DNA from: Bauldia sp.
GTDB lineage: Bacteria; Pseudomonadota; Alphaproteobacteria; Rhizobiales; Kaistiaceae
Direction: 5' to 3'
NCBI RefSeq assembly: GCF_020442045.1
Contig: NZ_JAGRLA010000035.1
Location: 1-41,577, forward strand
DNA: 41,577 nucleotides
In this document: positions 24,924 to 32,975 of the stretch, piece after piece
Position numbering within the stretch: position 1 is the first letter of the stretch
Layout: every line of letters begins with the position of its first letter
Notes under the pieces: generated by a model
Told to the model about the DNA's origin: nothing
What the model saw: only the letters and a program-made list of their open reading frames with translations
The model's database searches: none
Position numbers and translations under genes: made by a program

Positions 24924-24958
24924 TGACCATTGGTCACTTATTTAATGACCAATGGTCA
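24924..24958. promoter_or_regulatory. Double TetR operator TGACCATTGGTCA / TGACCAATGGTCA
   Basis: Two 13-base near-palindromes (24924-24936 and 24946-24958) that are exact reverse complements of each other, with centres 22 bases (about two helical turns) apart. They sit between divergent SDR and tetR genes in a short A/T-rich promoter region. This is a textbook TetR-family operator layout controlling both genes. Confidence 0.75.
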
Positions 24959-24981
24959 TTTGTCAAAGGGATTCGTCGCGC

Positions 24982-25638
24982 ATGCCGAAAAAAGCCGCCC
25001 CGGCCCAGCGCCGGGCCCGCACCCCGGACCAGAAGCAGGACCGTCGCGCGGCAATCCTCGCCGCGGCGGTCGCCCATACCCGGGAAAGCGGCTTGGACAG
25101 CGTCACCATGGCTGGCCTCGCCAAGCGCGCCGGCCTCGCCAAGGGGACGCTCTACCTCTATTTCGAAACCCGCGAGGAGGTGTTCCTCGCCCTTTATCTC
25201 GACGCGCTCGCCCAATGGGCCTCGCGGATCGAGGCGGCGCTCGTCCCCGGCATGAGCGACGACGCGGCGATCGCCGCGATCGCCGAAGCGACGCGGGGCG
25301 CCCCCCTCTTCATCGCGCTCGCCTCCCGGCTGTCGGGCGTCATCGAGCAGAATGTACCGATCGCGACGCTGGTCGCCGCGAAGCGGGCATCGCTGCCGGT
25401 CTATCTCTCCGTCGCCGGCCGTCTCGAGGAGAGCCTCGGGCTCGCGGCGGGTGATGGGATGCGCTTCGGCTCGGCGCTGATGGCGCTCCTCCTCGGCGCG
25501 GCCGGGATGGATACCGGCGATCTCGCGATGCGCGACGACCTCCCGGGCGACGTTCGCGACATTGTCGCGCTGTCGCGCTTCGAGACCGTCTTCGGCGAGG
25601 GCGTGCGTCTGCTGCTTGCCGGGATACGGAGATCATAG
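24982..25638 (+). CDS. TetR/AcrR family regulator
   Basis: The 218-aa repressor has an N-terminal TetR helix-turn-helix (about 20-68): RRAAILAAAVAHTRESGLD, VTMAGLAKRAGLAKGTLYLY and FETREEVF. An all-helical ligand/dimer domain follows. ATG 24982 is chosen because the upstream in-frame ATG at 24952 lies inside the operator and AAAGGGA precedes 24982. It likely represses itself and the divergent SDR. The basic Lys/Arg/Pro-rich first 18 residues are a flexible tail. Confidence 0.88.
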   Translation: MPKKAAPAQRRARTPDQKQDRRAAILAAAVAHTRESGLDSVTMAGLAKRAGLAKGTLYLYFETREEVFLALYLDALAQWASRIEAALVPGMSDDAAIAAIAEATRGAPLFIALASRLSGVIEQNVPIATLVAAKRASLPVYLSVAGRLEESLGLAAGDGMRFGSALMALLLGAAGMDTGDLAMRDDLPGDVRDIVALSRFETVFGEGVRLLLAGIRRS

Positions 25639-25769
25639 CGGGAAGGCGGCCTTGGCTTACCGGCACGTGCCCCAATCCTTCTTCTGCTCGCCCAAGCTGC
25701 TAACGTCTCCGGCATCTCGACGGCGCCGCCGTCAAGGGCGGTTCCGCATCCCATCGAGAGGAGGCGCAG

Positions 25770-26483
25770 ATGTCCGGATTCGAGATCCTGCTGAACGCGG
25801 CGAACGTCGTTTATCTCTTCGCCTATTCGGTGCGGGATATCCTCTGGCTTCGGATCCTGGCGGTCGCGGGGGGAATCATGGCGCTTCCCTATTACTATTT
25901 TCGATCCGATCCGCTGTGGCCGACCATCGCCTGGAGCTTCGTCTTCATCGCGATCAACAGCTTCTGGATCGTCAAGCTCATGATCGAGCGCCGCCCGGTC
26001 AAATTCAGCGACGACGAGAGGCGCCTGTACCAGCTCGCGCTCCGCAACATGTCGGAGCACGAAGCCGCCGGGCTCTTTCGTCTCGGCACCTGGTCGACCG
26101 TGCCAGCGGGATCGGTCCTCCTGGAACAGGGGAAGCCGGTTGAGGCACTGACCCTCATCGCCTCGGGCACCGCCCGTGTCGACGACAATGGCACGCTGGT
26201 TGATACGGTCGGTGAGGGCCGCTTCCTCGGCGCTACCGCATTTCTCAGCCACGGGAAGAAGCCGATGGCACCGGTGACGGTCAAAGCGGCCGAATCGGCT
26301 CGTGTCGTCGTCTGGCCGTCGGCCGTCCTGGAGAAAGAGGCCGCTCGCGACAGCGATCTCGAAATCGCCATCGAGGCGAGCCTCGGGCTCGAGCTTTCGC
26401 GTTTGCTGTGGACCTCATGGGCGGAGCTGCTCCACCCGCTCCACCCGCGCTTCGGCCAGCCCAACCTCGACGGCGCGCGGTGA
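25770..26483 (+). CDS. Popeye-like membrane cyclic-nucleotide-binding protein
   Basis: The 237-aa protein has three predicted transmembrane segments (about 7-20, 26-44, 50-69) followed by a single cNMP-binding beta-roll (about 85-190). That layout is the one known for Popeye-domain (POPDC) proteins and their bacterial relatives. The roll includes VPAGSVLLEQGKPVEALTLI, a turn with ASGTARVDD and VGEGRFLGATAFLS, which corresponds to the phosphate-binding cassette region but lacks the usual FGE...R-A core. Ligand binding may therefore be altered or absent. There is no output domain. ATG follows GAGAGGAGG. It stands alone between tetR and the oxygenase and has no obvious operon partner. Confidence 0.75.
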   Translation: MSGFEILLNAANVVYLFAYSVRDILWLRILAVAGGIMALPYYYFRSDPLWPTIAWSFVFIAINSFWIVKLMIERRPVKFSDDERRLYQLALRNMSEHEAAGLFRLGTWSTVPAGSVLLEQGKPVEALTLIASGTARVDDNGTLVDTVGEGRFLGATAFLSHGKKPMAPVTVKAAESARVVVWPSAVLEKEAARDSDLEIAIEASLGLELSRLLWTSWAELLHPLHPRFGQPNLDGAR

Positions 26484-26630
26484 CGGCCGGATCGCTCGCC
26501 CGACCTTCCTCGTCGATGCCGCTGACATCATCGCCGGCGACCCGCCGGGGGCGTCGGCCATTATTCCGGCAGGTGCCTGCCCGGCAGTGCCGATTCAGCT
26601 TAAATCATATGCAGCAACGACCGCCGCGGA

Positions 26631-27599
26631 TCAGGCGTCGACCGGCCTGCCGGCCGCGAGGAAATCGTAGGTCCGCGCCAGCCGGTCCATCAGGTAGTCG
26701 GCTCCCGAGATCGGCGGATAACGGGCCGGCTCCCCGTCCGGGACGCAGGTCGGCAGGCAGGCGATCGTCGCGTCGGGATTGGGATCGAGGAAGAAGGCGA
26801 CCGAATAGCGGTCGTCCCCGCGATTGACCACGCGATGCGGCGTCGAGACATAGAGGTCGTTGGTCCAGCGCATCAGGCAGTCGCCGATGTTGCAGACGAA
26901 GGTGCCGGGCCGCGGCGGCACGGTGATCCACTCCCCCCTCCGCGTCCTCACCTCGAGGCCGCCGACGTCGTCGGTGAGGAGCAGCGTGACGTCGCCATAG
27001 TCGGTATGGGCGCCGGCGCCGATCTGTCCCTCGGCCGCCGAGACCGGCTGGGTCGGATAATGCAGCAGCCTCAGCGTCGCCATCGGCTGGTCGAGCTTGT
27101 CCTCGAAGAAGTCGGGCGCGAGCCCGAGATCGATCGCGACGCCGCGATGGAGCCGTCGCCCGACCGACCAGACCGCGTCGAAATAGGTAAGCATCGTGTC
27201 GCGCCAGCCGGGAAGGTCCGGCCACAGGTTGACGCCGCGGAACGGCTCGCCGGCGATCACCCGCGGATCGTCCGGGGAGAGATCGAGGCCGATGTTGAAG
27301 GCCTCCTTCAGATCCGCCGGCATCGACGGGTCGAGGCTCTCGCCCTGCATGGCGACATAGCCGCGGTTATGCGGCGAGGTGCGGATCGACCGCTTCTCCT
27401 TCTCTTCGAGGTCGAGGGCGAAGAAGCGGGCCGACTCGCCGAACACCTCGTCGATCAGGGTCGTCGGAATGCCGTGGCCGGTGACGAAGAAGAAGCCGAC
27501 GCCGCGCGCCGCCTGCCCGATCTCCCCGGCTATCCGCTCGTCCGCCCCGGGACCGGGGGTGAGATCGACGACGGGCAGGGTGTCGGCGGCGGCTGTCAT
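26631..27599 (-). CDS. 2-oxoglutarate/Fe(II)-dependent oxygenase, isopenicillin-N-synthase-like
   Basis: The 322-aa protein has the DIOX_N region (LPVVDLTPG...GFFFVTGHGIP) and the double-stranded beta-helix core. Iron ligands are His198 and Asp200 (GAHTDYGDVTLL) and His255 (STPHRVVNR). Arg264 in DRYSVAFF is the 2-oxoglutarate or substrate carboxylate ligand. Members hydroxylate or desaturate small molecules, including gibberellin-like and amino-acid substrates. I start at ATG 27599, with GGGAG 8 bases before; the longer in-frame reading to 27740 runs into the operator-like dyad at 27718-27760. It is divergent from the dha operon and may share its control region. Bases 26484-26630 hold no gene. 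Confidence 0.87.
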   Translation of the reverse strand: MTAAADTLPVVDLTPGPGADERIAGEIGQAARGVGFFFVTGHGIPTTLIDEVFGESARFFALDLEEKEKRSIRTSPHNRGYVAMQGESLDPSMPADLKEAFNIGLDLSPDDPRVIAGEPFRGVNLWPDLPGWRDTMLTYFDAVWSVGRRLHRGVAIDLGLAPDFFEDKLDQPMATLRLLHYPTQPVSAAEGQIGAGAHTDYGDVTLLLTDDVGGLEVRTRRGEWITVPPRPGTFVCNIGDCLMRWTNDLYVSTPHRVVNRGDDRYSVAFFLDPNPDATIACLPTCVPDGEPARYPPISGADYLMDRLARTYDFLAAGRPVDA

Positions 27600-27717
27600 G
27601 GCTTGGGCTCCCGGGGCTGGTGGCAGTGGCGTTCCGTCTTGCCCCTCCCATCCATGAACCATGCCAGCCTGCGGCTCCAGTGCCGCCGGCATCGAAAAAT
27701 TCGCGCGACGGCTTGCC

Positions 27718-27760
27718 GTGTTTAGTAAATTGTGCTTCACTAAACTAAATTACTAAACAC
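27718..27760. promoter_or_regulatory. Large dyad GTGTTTAGTAA ... TTACTAAACAC upstream of dha operon
   Basis: Perfect 11-base arms (27718-27728, 27750-27760) around 21 bases, with a further internal ACTAAA (27740 region). In total there are several TTTAGT/ACTAAA units in a strikingly A/T-rich patch of a G/C-rich sequence. It lies 124 bases before dhaL and 118 before the divergent oxygenase start, so it probably binds a multimeric repressor controlling one or both. The rest of 27600-27883 shows no gene. Confidence 0.6.
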
Positions 27761-27883
27761 AGCGTCGGATACCGGGAGGACGCCGACGCCCTCCATCACA
27801 CCGCGGCTATTTGTGTTTCGGGGCCTGTCGCCGGCCTGGAGGCGCGCCTGGCTGCCTCCCCAATGCAAGGACTCCGCAGGCCG

Positions 27884-28492
27884 ATGCCCGCCATGATTCC
27901 CGACGAAGCGACCCGCCGCCGGCTGATCGAATCGGTCGCCCGGGCGATGCTCGACCACGCTGACGAACTGACCGCGCTCGACCAGGCGATCGGCGACGGC
28001 GACCACGGCATCAACATGAAGCGCGGCTTCGAGGCGGTGATGGCGGATATCGACACCCACGCCGCCAAGCCGCTGCCGGAAGCGCTCGCCTCGGTCGGCA
28101 TGGCGCTGGTCATGAAGGTCGGCGGTGCCTCGGGCCCGCTCTACGGCACCCTGTTCATGACCCTCGGCAAGCATCTCCCGGCCGAGCCCGACCGCACCGC
28201 GCTGATCGCGGCCTTCGGCGCGGCGATCGACGCGGTCAAGGCGCGCGGCAAGTCCGATTTCGGCCAGAAGACGATGCTCGACGTCCTCGGGCCCGTCCAT
28301 GCGGCGCTCGCGAGCGGCGGCGATCTCGACGCTGCTGCCGACGACGCCGCCGAGGCGACCGTGCCGATGAAGGCGATCCGCGGCCGCGCCTCCTTCCTCG
28401 GCGACCGCTCGATCGGCCATATGGATCCCGGCGCCCGGTCGAGCGCCCTCATGGTTCACGCCGTCACCGCCGTCCTGGAGCCCTCCGCATGA
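27884..28492 (+). CDS. dhaL: Dihydroxyacetone kinase subunit DhaL (ADP-binding)
   Basis: The 202-aa all-helical subunit holds the tightly bound ADP that carries phosphate from DhaM to dihydroxyacetone on DhaK. Mg-binding Asp33, Asp38 and Asp40 lie in LDQAIGDGDHGINM. Other nucleotide-site motifs are GGASGPLYG and GRASFLGDRSIGHMDPG. Candidate starts are ATG 27863, 27884 and 27893. I prefer 27884, which has AAGGA/GCAGG upstream and gives a family-typical length. Its stop overlaps the dhaM start (ATGA). It is the first gene of the dhaL-M-HPr-EI-HTH-K operon. Confidence 0.9.
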   Translation: MPAMIPDEATRRRLIESVARAMLDHADELTALDQAIGDGDHGINMKRGFEAVMADIDTHAAKPLPEALASVGMALVMKVGGASGPLYGTLFMTLGKHLPAEPDRTALIAAFGAAIDAVKARGKSDFGQKTMLDVLGPVHAALASGGDLDAAADDAAEATVPMKAIRGRASFLGDRSIGHMDPGARSSALMVHAVTAVLEPSA

Positions 28493-28878
28493 GCAACGTC
28501 GGCATCGTCATCGTCTCGCATTCCGCCGACGTGGCGCGCGGCACCGCCGACATGGTGCGCCAGATGGTCGGCGACGAGGTGCCCCTCGCCTTCTGCGGCG
28601 GCGATCCCTCCGGCGGTCTCGGCACCAGCGTCGAGACGATCATGCAGGCGATCGACGCCGCCTGGTCGGACAGCGGCATCGCCATCCTCGTCGATCTCGG
28701 CGGCGCCGAGACCAACAGCGAAATGGCGATCGAGATGCAGCCGGCCGAACGGCGCGGCCGGATCGTCATCTGCAACGCGCCGGTCGTCGAGGGCGCCGTC
28801 ATGGCGGCGACCGAGGCCTCGGGCGGCGGTTCGCTCGACGATGTCAAACGGACGGCCGAGGAGTTGTCGCCGGGCTGA
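28489..28878 (+). CDS. dhaM: PTS-dependent DHA kinase phosphotransferase DhaM (EIIA-like)
   Basis: The 129-aa single-domain DhaM resembles the mannose-type EIIA fold. The phosphorylated histidine is His11 in VIVSHSADVA. GGLGTSVETI and ILVDLGGAETNSEMA are typical. It accepts phosphate from HPr and passes it to DhaL-ADP. In E. coli DhaM is fused to HPr- and EI-like domains; here it ends after the EIIA-like domain and the next two genes encode those parts separately. Start ATG overlaps the dhaL stop by 4 bases. Confidence 0.9.
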   Translation: MSNVGIVIVSHSADVARGTADMVRQMVGDEVPLAFCGGDPSGGLGTSVETIMQAIDAAWSDSGIAILVDLGGAETNSEMAIEMQPAERRGRIVICNAPVVEGAVMAATEASGGGSLDDVKRTAEELSPG

Positions 28879-28903
28879 CCGGGCGACGGGCAGGGAAGAG
28901 GCA

Positions 28904-29209
28904 ATGTCAGACCGGCAAGCATCAGCCACCGTCCTCCTGACCCACGCGGTCGGGCTCCACGCCCGTCCGTCGGTGAAGCTCACCAAGCTTGCCAAGACCT
29001 TCGGCGCGACCATCGAGCTCGGCCTTTCGGCGGAGGGGCCGTGGATCGACGCCAAGAGCATCGTCAAGGTGATGGCCGCCAAGGTGCCGCAGGGAACCGA
29101 GCTCCATATCCGCGCGGCCGGGACCGATGCCGACGACGCGGTCGCGGCCCTGATCGGTCTTGTCGAGCGCGACTTCGACGAGGCGGGAGCCGATGCGCCC
29201 GGCGGTTGA
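28904..29209 (+). CDS. HPr phosphocarrier of the DHA kinase PTS
   Basis: The 101-aa HPr has its phosphorylation site at His19 in AVGLHARPSVKL, and a KSIVKVMAAKVPQGT segment that corresponds to the Ser46 region. It carries phosphate from EI (next gene) to DhaM (previous gene). ATG 28904 is preceded by GGGAAGAGG. The longer in-frame reading from 28841 overlaps dhaM and has no HPr character. An extra ~10 acidic/Gly residues lie at the C-terminus. It overlaps the EI start by 17 bases. Confidence 0.9.
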   Translation: MSDRQASATVLLTHAVGLHARPSVKLTKLAKTFGATIELGLSAEGPWIDAKSIVKVMAAKVPQGTELHIRAAGTDADDAVAALIGLVERDFDEAGADAPGG

Positions 29210-30800
29210 ACGGCGTGGCCGCATCGCCGCGCCGGGGATCGCCGCCGGTCCGGTCGTGCGCCTCGACCGGCCGGAGGCCGGGCGACGAAACCCGAGCGGC
29301 GACCCCGCCCGTGAACGGGCCGATCTCGAGGCGGCGATCGCCACCGCCATCGAGGCGATAGCCGGCCTCGCGGCGGGGCTGGAAGGCGACGCCGCCGATA
29401 TCCTCGATTTCCAGATCGCCATGCTCGAGGACGATTCCCTTTCCTCCGGCGCCTTTGCCGCGATCGCCAGCGGCGGCGATGCCGTCACCGCCTGGTCGGA
29501 CGCGATCGCCGTCCAGATCGCCGACTACGAGGCGACCGCCGACGAATATTTCCGCGCCCGCGCCGCCGATCTCGCCGATATCCGCGACCGGGTGCTGCGC
29601 GCGCTGACACAAGCCGGCGACGACGCGACGCCGCCCGGCGCCGTGCTCGCCGGAGAGGACGTGACGCCGAGCCGCTTCCTGTCGGTCGACTGGGCCGCCG
29701 GCGGCGGCCTCGCCCTCTTCGCCGGCAGCCCCTCCAGCCACGTCGCGATGCTCGCCCGGTCGCGGGGCGTGCCGATGGTGGTCGGCATCGGCACGATCGC
29801 GGTCGGCGACGGCGATGTGGCGATCGTCGATGGCGAAACGGGGCGTATCATCCTCAACCCGGGCGAGGCCGACTGGGCCGCCTACGAGACGGCACGGAAG
29901 CAGGCCGCGGCGCGCGCCGCACGCGAGGAATCGGTGTTGCGGCTGCCGGCCGTGACCGGTGACGGCGTCGCCATCCGGATGATGATCAATGTCGCCGAGC
30001 CCGAGGAGCTCGACGCGCTCGATCCGGCGATCTGCGACGGCATCGGCCTGGTCAGGACCGAGTTCCTCTTCCACCGCCCGGCCGGCCTCCCCGACGAGGA
30101 GACGCAGCTTCGCGCCTATGCCCGTATCGTCGAATGGGCGGACGGACGCCCGGTCGTGCTCAGGACCCTCGATGCCGGTGGCGACAAGCCGGTCGCCGGA
30201 CTCACCCATGACGACGAATCCAACCCCTTCCTCGGCACGCGCGGCATCCGCCTCTCGCTCGTCCATCCCGATGTCTTCATGGTCCAGCTCCGCGCCATGG
30301 CCCGCGCGGCGGCGCTCGGCGACGTCAAGGTCATGCTGCCGATGGTGACGGTGCCGGCCGAGATCGAGGCCGCGGCCGCGCTGCTCGACCAGGCAGTCGC
30401 CGATCTCACGTCCGAGGGCGCCGCCTGCCGCCGGCCGGCGCTCGGCATCATGGTCGAGGTGCCGGCGGTGGCGATCGAACCGGCGCTCTATGCGCGAGCC
30501 GACTTCTTCTCGATCGGCAGCAACGACCTCACCCAGTATGTGACGGCAAGCGCCCGCGACACGGCGGCGGTGTCCGCCCTGAACGATGCCGGGCACCCGG
30601 CGGTGGCCAGCCTGATCCGCAACGTCGTCGAGGCCGGCGCCGAGCTCGGTCGGGACGTCAGTCTCTGCGGCGACATGGCAAGCGACCCGGCCCATATCCC
30701 CGCCCTCGTCGCGGCCGGCATGCGGACGCTCTCGGTCGCGCCAGCCCTTGTCGGCCGCGCCAAGCTCGCCATTGCCGAAACTGTCGCCGGGTCGTCATGA
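29193..30800 (+). CDS. PTS enzyme I (PEP-protein phosphotransferase) of the DHA kinase system
   Basis: The 535-aa EI has the N-terminal HPr-binding and phosphohistidine domains with His183 in SPSSHVAMLAR, and the PEP-binding barrel with GLVRTEFLF, RTLDAGGDKP, NPFLGTRGIRLS, GSNDLTQY and active-site Cys492 in SLCGDMASDP. It starts the relay PEP -> EI -> HPr -> DhaM -> DhaL-ADP -> DHA. It is slightly shorter than general EI (575 aa in E. coli) but carries all catalytic motifs. ATG 29193 has GGCGGGAG just upstream. Its stop overlaps the next start (ATGA). Being within this operon implies dedication to DHA kinase, not general sugar transport. Confidence 0.92.
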   Translation: MRPAVERRGRIAAPGIAAGPVVRLDRPEAGRRNPSGDPARERADLEAAIATAIEAIAGLAAGLEGDAADILDFQIAMLEDDSLSSGAFAAIASGGDAVTAWSDAIAVQIADYEATADEYFRARAADLADIRDRVLRALTQAGDDATPPGAVLAGEDVTPSRFLSVDWAAGGGLALFAGSPSSHVAMLARSRGVPMVVGIGTIAVGDGDVAIVDGETGRIILNPGEADWAAYETARKQAAARAAREESVLRLPAVTGDGVAIRMMINVAEPEELDALDPAICDGIGLVRTEFLFHRPAGLPDEETQLRAYARIVEWADGRPVVLRTLDAGGDKPVAGLTHDDESNPFLGTRGIRLSLVHPDVFMVQLRAMARAAALGDVKVMLPMVTVPAEIEAAAALLDQAVADLTSEGAACRRPALGIMVEVPAVAIEPALYARADFFSIGSNDLTQYVTASARDTAAVSALNDAGHPAVASLIRNVVEAGAELGRDVSLCGDMASDPAHIPALVAAGMRTLSVAPALVGRAKLAIAETVAGSS

Positions 30801-31225
30801 GCGCCAGGAAGCGACGTGCCGGCCCCACCCCCGACAGCGAGGCGGTCGGTCGCTACAAGGCGATCCTCCAGAAGGTCATGGACACCCGCCCGTCGGGAAC
30901 GCGCCAGCGGCTCGCCGGCGCGCTCGGCAAGAACCGCAGCTTCGTCTCGCAAATCACCAGCCCGGCCTATGCGACGCCGATCCCGGCCCGTCACCTCGAG
31001 ACCATCTTCGAGATCTGCCACTTCGCAGCGGACGAGCGGAAGCGCTTCCTCGGCGCCTATGCGCTCGCCCATCCGAGGCGCACCGCCGTTGCTCATGAAG
31101 GACCGCACTCACGTCCCCATACCGTCTATCTGCCCGACCTCGGCAACGAGGCCCGCAACCACGAGCTCGACCGGATGGTCGGCGACTTCATCCAGAGACT
31201 GACGCGCCTGATCGCCCAGACCTGA
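30797..31225 (+). CDS. Small HTH-like protein embedded in the dha operon
   Basis: The 142-aa protein is of unassigned function. Residues ~35-75 look like an XRE-type helix-turn-helix: TRQRLAGALGKNRSFVSQ, then a loop and RHLETIFEICHF. Next come FAADERKRFLGAYALAHP and a C-terminal helix NHELDRMVGDFIQRLTRL. The N-terminus is basic. It overlaps the EI stop by 4 bases and precedes dhaK by 28, so it is co-translated with the kinase. It could be a regulator that senses flux through the phosphorelay, as DhaK/DhaL do with DhaR elsewhere. DNA binding is inferred from the helix pattern only. Confidence 0.7.
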   Translation: MSARKRRAGPTPDSEAVGRYKAILQKVMDTRPSGTRQRLAGALGKNRSFVSQITSPAYATPIPARHLETIFEICHFAADERKRFLGAYALAHPRRTAVAHEGPHSRPHTVYLPDLGNEARNHELDRMVGDFIQRLTRLIAQT

Positions 31226-31253
31226 CGCGTCCCCGACAAGGGAGGAAAGACCG

Positions 31254-32237
31254 ATGAAGAAATTCATGAACGGCGCGGAGACCATTCTCGCCGAGAGCCT
31301 CGACGGCTTCGTCGCCGCCCATGGCGATATCGTTGCGATGGGCGACGAGCGGAAGTTCGTCCGCCGCGCGACGCCCGCGCCCGGCAAGGTGGCGCTGATC
31401 TCCGGCGGCGGCTCCGGCCACGAGCCGCTCCATGCCGGCTTCGTCGGCCACGGCATGCTCGACGCCGCCTGTCCCGGCCAGGTCTTCACCTCGCCGACCC
31501 CGGACCAGATGATCGCCGCGGCCGAGGCGGTCGACGGCGGCGCCGGCGTCCTCTTCATCGTCAAGAATTACGAAGGCGACGTGATGAATTTCGAGATGGC
31601 GGCGGAGATGGCCGGCCGCGAGATCATGACCGTCGTCACCGACGACGACGTCGCGGTCGAGACCTCGACCTATTCGATCGGGCGGCGCGGGGTCGCCGGC
31701 ACGATGGTGGTCGAGAAGGTGGTCGGCGCCGCGGCGGAGGAAGGGCTCTCCCTCGCCGACCTCAAGGCGCTCGGCGACCGGGTCAACGCCGCCACCCGCT
31801 CGATGGGCGTCGCGCTGACCAGCTGCACGGTTCCCGCCGCCGGCTCCCCGACCTTCGCGATCGGCGACGACGAGATGGAGATGGGCGTCGGCATCCACGG
31901 CGAGCCCGGCCGGCGCCGGGTCAAGCTCGAACCGGCCGCCGCCATCGCCGAGGAGATGATCACGGCGATTGCTTCGGAACTCGGCGATGCCGGCGACGCG
32001 CTCCTCCTCGTCAACGGCTTCGGCGGCACGCCGCTGATGGAGCTCTACCTGATGTATCACGAGGCCCGGGCGAAGCTCGAGGCGCGCGGGTACCGCGTCG
32101 CCCGCTCGCTGGTCGGCAACTTCGTCACGTCGCTCGAGATGGCCGGCTGTTCCCTCACCGTCACCAGGCTCGACGACGAGATCGCCCGCCTGTGGGACGC
32201 GCCGGCTCACACCGCGGCACTGCGTCTGGGGATGTAG
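31254..32237 (+). CDS. dhaK: Dihydroxyacetone kinase subunit DhaK (DHA-binding)
   Basis: The 327-aa subunit binds dihydroxyacetone covalently through His215 in MGVGIHGEPG. His56 (GGGSGHEPLH) and Asp109 (KNYEGDV) are the catalytic partners, at the same numbers as in E. coli DhaK. It phosphorylates DHA to DHAP with DhaL. A strong GGGAGGAAAG precedes ATG. It is the last gene of the operon, separated from dhaL by four genes, which is an unusual order. The 167 bases after it (32238-32404) show no gene or clear terminator. Confidence 0.93.
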   Translation: MKKFMNGAETILAESLDGFVAAHGDIVAMGDERKFVRRATPAPGKVALISGGGSGHEPLHAGFVGHGMLDAACPGQVFTSPTPDQMIAAAEAVDGGAGVLFIVKNYEGDVMNFEMAAEMAGREIMTVVTDDDVAVETSTYSIGRRGVAGTMVVEKVVGAAAEEGLSLADLKALGDRVNAATRSMGVALTSCTVPAAGSPTFAIGDDEMEMGVGIHGEPGRRRVKLEPAAAIAEEMITAIASELGDAGDALLLVNGFGGTPLMELYLMYHEARAKLEARGYRVARSLVGNFVTSLEMAGCSLTVTRLDDEIARLWDAPAHTAALRLGM

Positions 32238-32404
32238 GCGGACCTCGCGCCGCCGCCAGCGATCATCCTCGATCCCGTCCGGACCACCGATCCCTTGACG
32301 CCCGCACCATCCGCCCGTAGGCCGGTCGGGCTCTTGCGCGCCGCCGGAGCAATCCTGCCTGCCGCGCGCCTCCCGCATTTGTCCAGGTCGCGCGGATTGA
32401 ACGC

Positions 32405-32968
32405 ATGAATATCACGTATGAAAGGCTGTCGATTCCCGACGTCATCCTGATCAGGAACAGGATCTTCGAGGACGAACGCGGACGATTTCAGGAGATATTC
32501 CGCAAGGACTTCTTCACATCCCTCGGCATCCGCTTCGAGCCCGTCCAGGAGAATCACTCCTTCTCGCACAACAAATGGACCATTCGCGGCCTCCACTTCC
32601 AGCGTCCGCCGGCGAACCAGGCGAAGCTCGCCCGCATCGTCAGCGGCTCGCTCTTCAGTGTTGCGGTCGATCTTCGGAAGGGGTCGCCGACCTTCGGAAA
32701 GTGGGCAGGCGCGACGATGCATGCCGGAGCCGGCCACCAGTTCTTCGTGCCCTATGGATTCGCCTATGGATTCTGTACCCTCGAACAGGGCACCGAGATC
32801 ATCTATCTCAGCGATCATCACTACGCGCCCGACCTGGAAGGCGGCGTGCGCTACGATGACCCCGATGTCGCCATTGCCTGGCCGCTTGGAAACGAGACGG
32901 TGACGGTGAACGATCGCGATGCCGGCTTCCCAGGCCTGAGCGAACTGGATTCGCCCTTCTCGGTGTGA
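32405..32968 (+). CDS. rfbC: dTDP-4-dehydrorhamnose 3,5-epimerase (RmlC/RfbC)
   Basis: The 187-aa cupin has the RmlC signature. Arg61 and catalytic His64 are in [10 protein letters not shown], Lys74 in QAKLARIV, Asp89 in [15 protein letters not shown] and Tyr140 in HYAP. The usual AHGF motif is AYGF here (Tyr121 in place of His), a departure that could alter substrate positioning or indicate a 3- or 5-only epimerase. The neighbouring rmlB, rmlD and rmlA strongly support the rhamnose assignment. It is the first gene of the locus and lies 7 bases before rfbB. Confidence 0.87.
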   Translation: MNITYERLSIPDVILIRNRIFEDERGRFQEIFRKDFFTSLGIRFEPVQENHSFSHNKWTIRGLHFQRPPANQAKLARIVSGSLFSVAVDLRKGSPTFGKWAGATMHAGAGHQFFVPYGFAYGFCTLEQGTEIIYLSDHHYAPDLEGGVRYDDPDVAIAWPLGNETVTVNDRDAGFPGLSELDSPFSV

Positions 32969-32975
32969 GCCGCTC

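Noticed and set aside
24952..24981. Earlier start for the TetR gene
   Set aside because: The ATG at 24952 lies inside the second operator copy and has no ribosome site; 24982 is better.
27600..27740. N-terminal extension of the 2-oxoglutarate oxygenase
   Set aside because: The extra residues are unconserved, the extension runs through the A/T dyad, and ATG 27599 has a good ribosome site and the expected family start.
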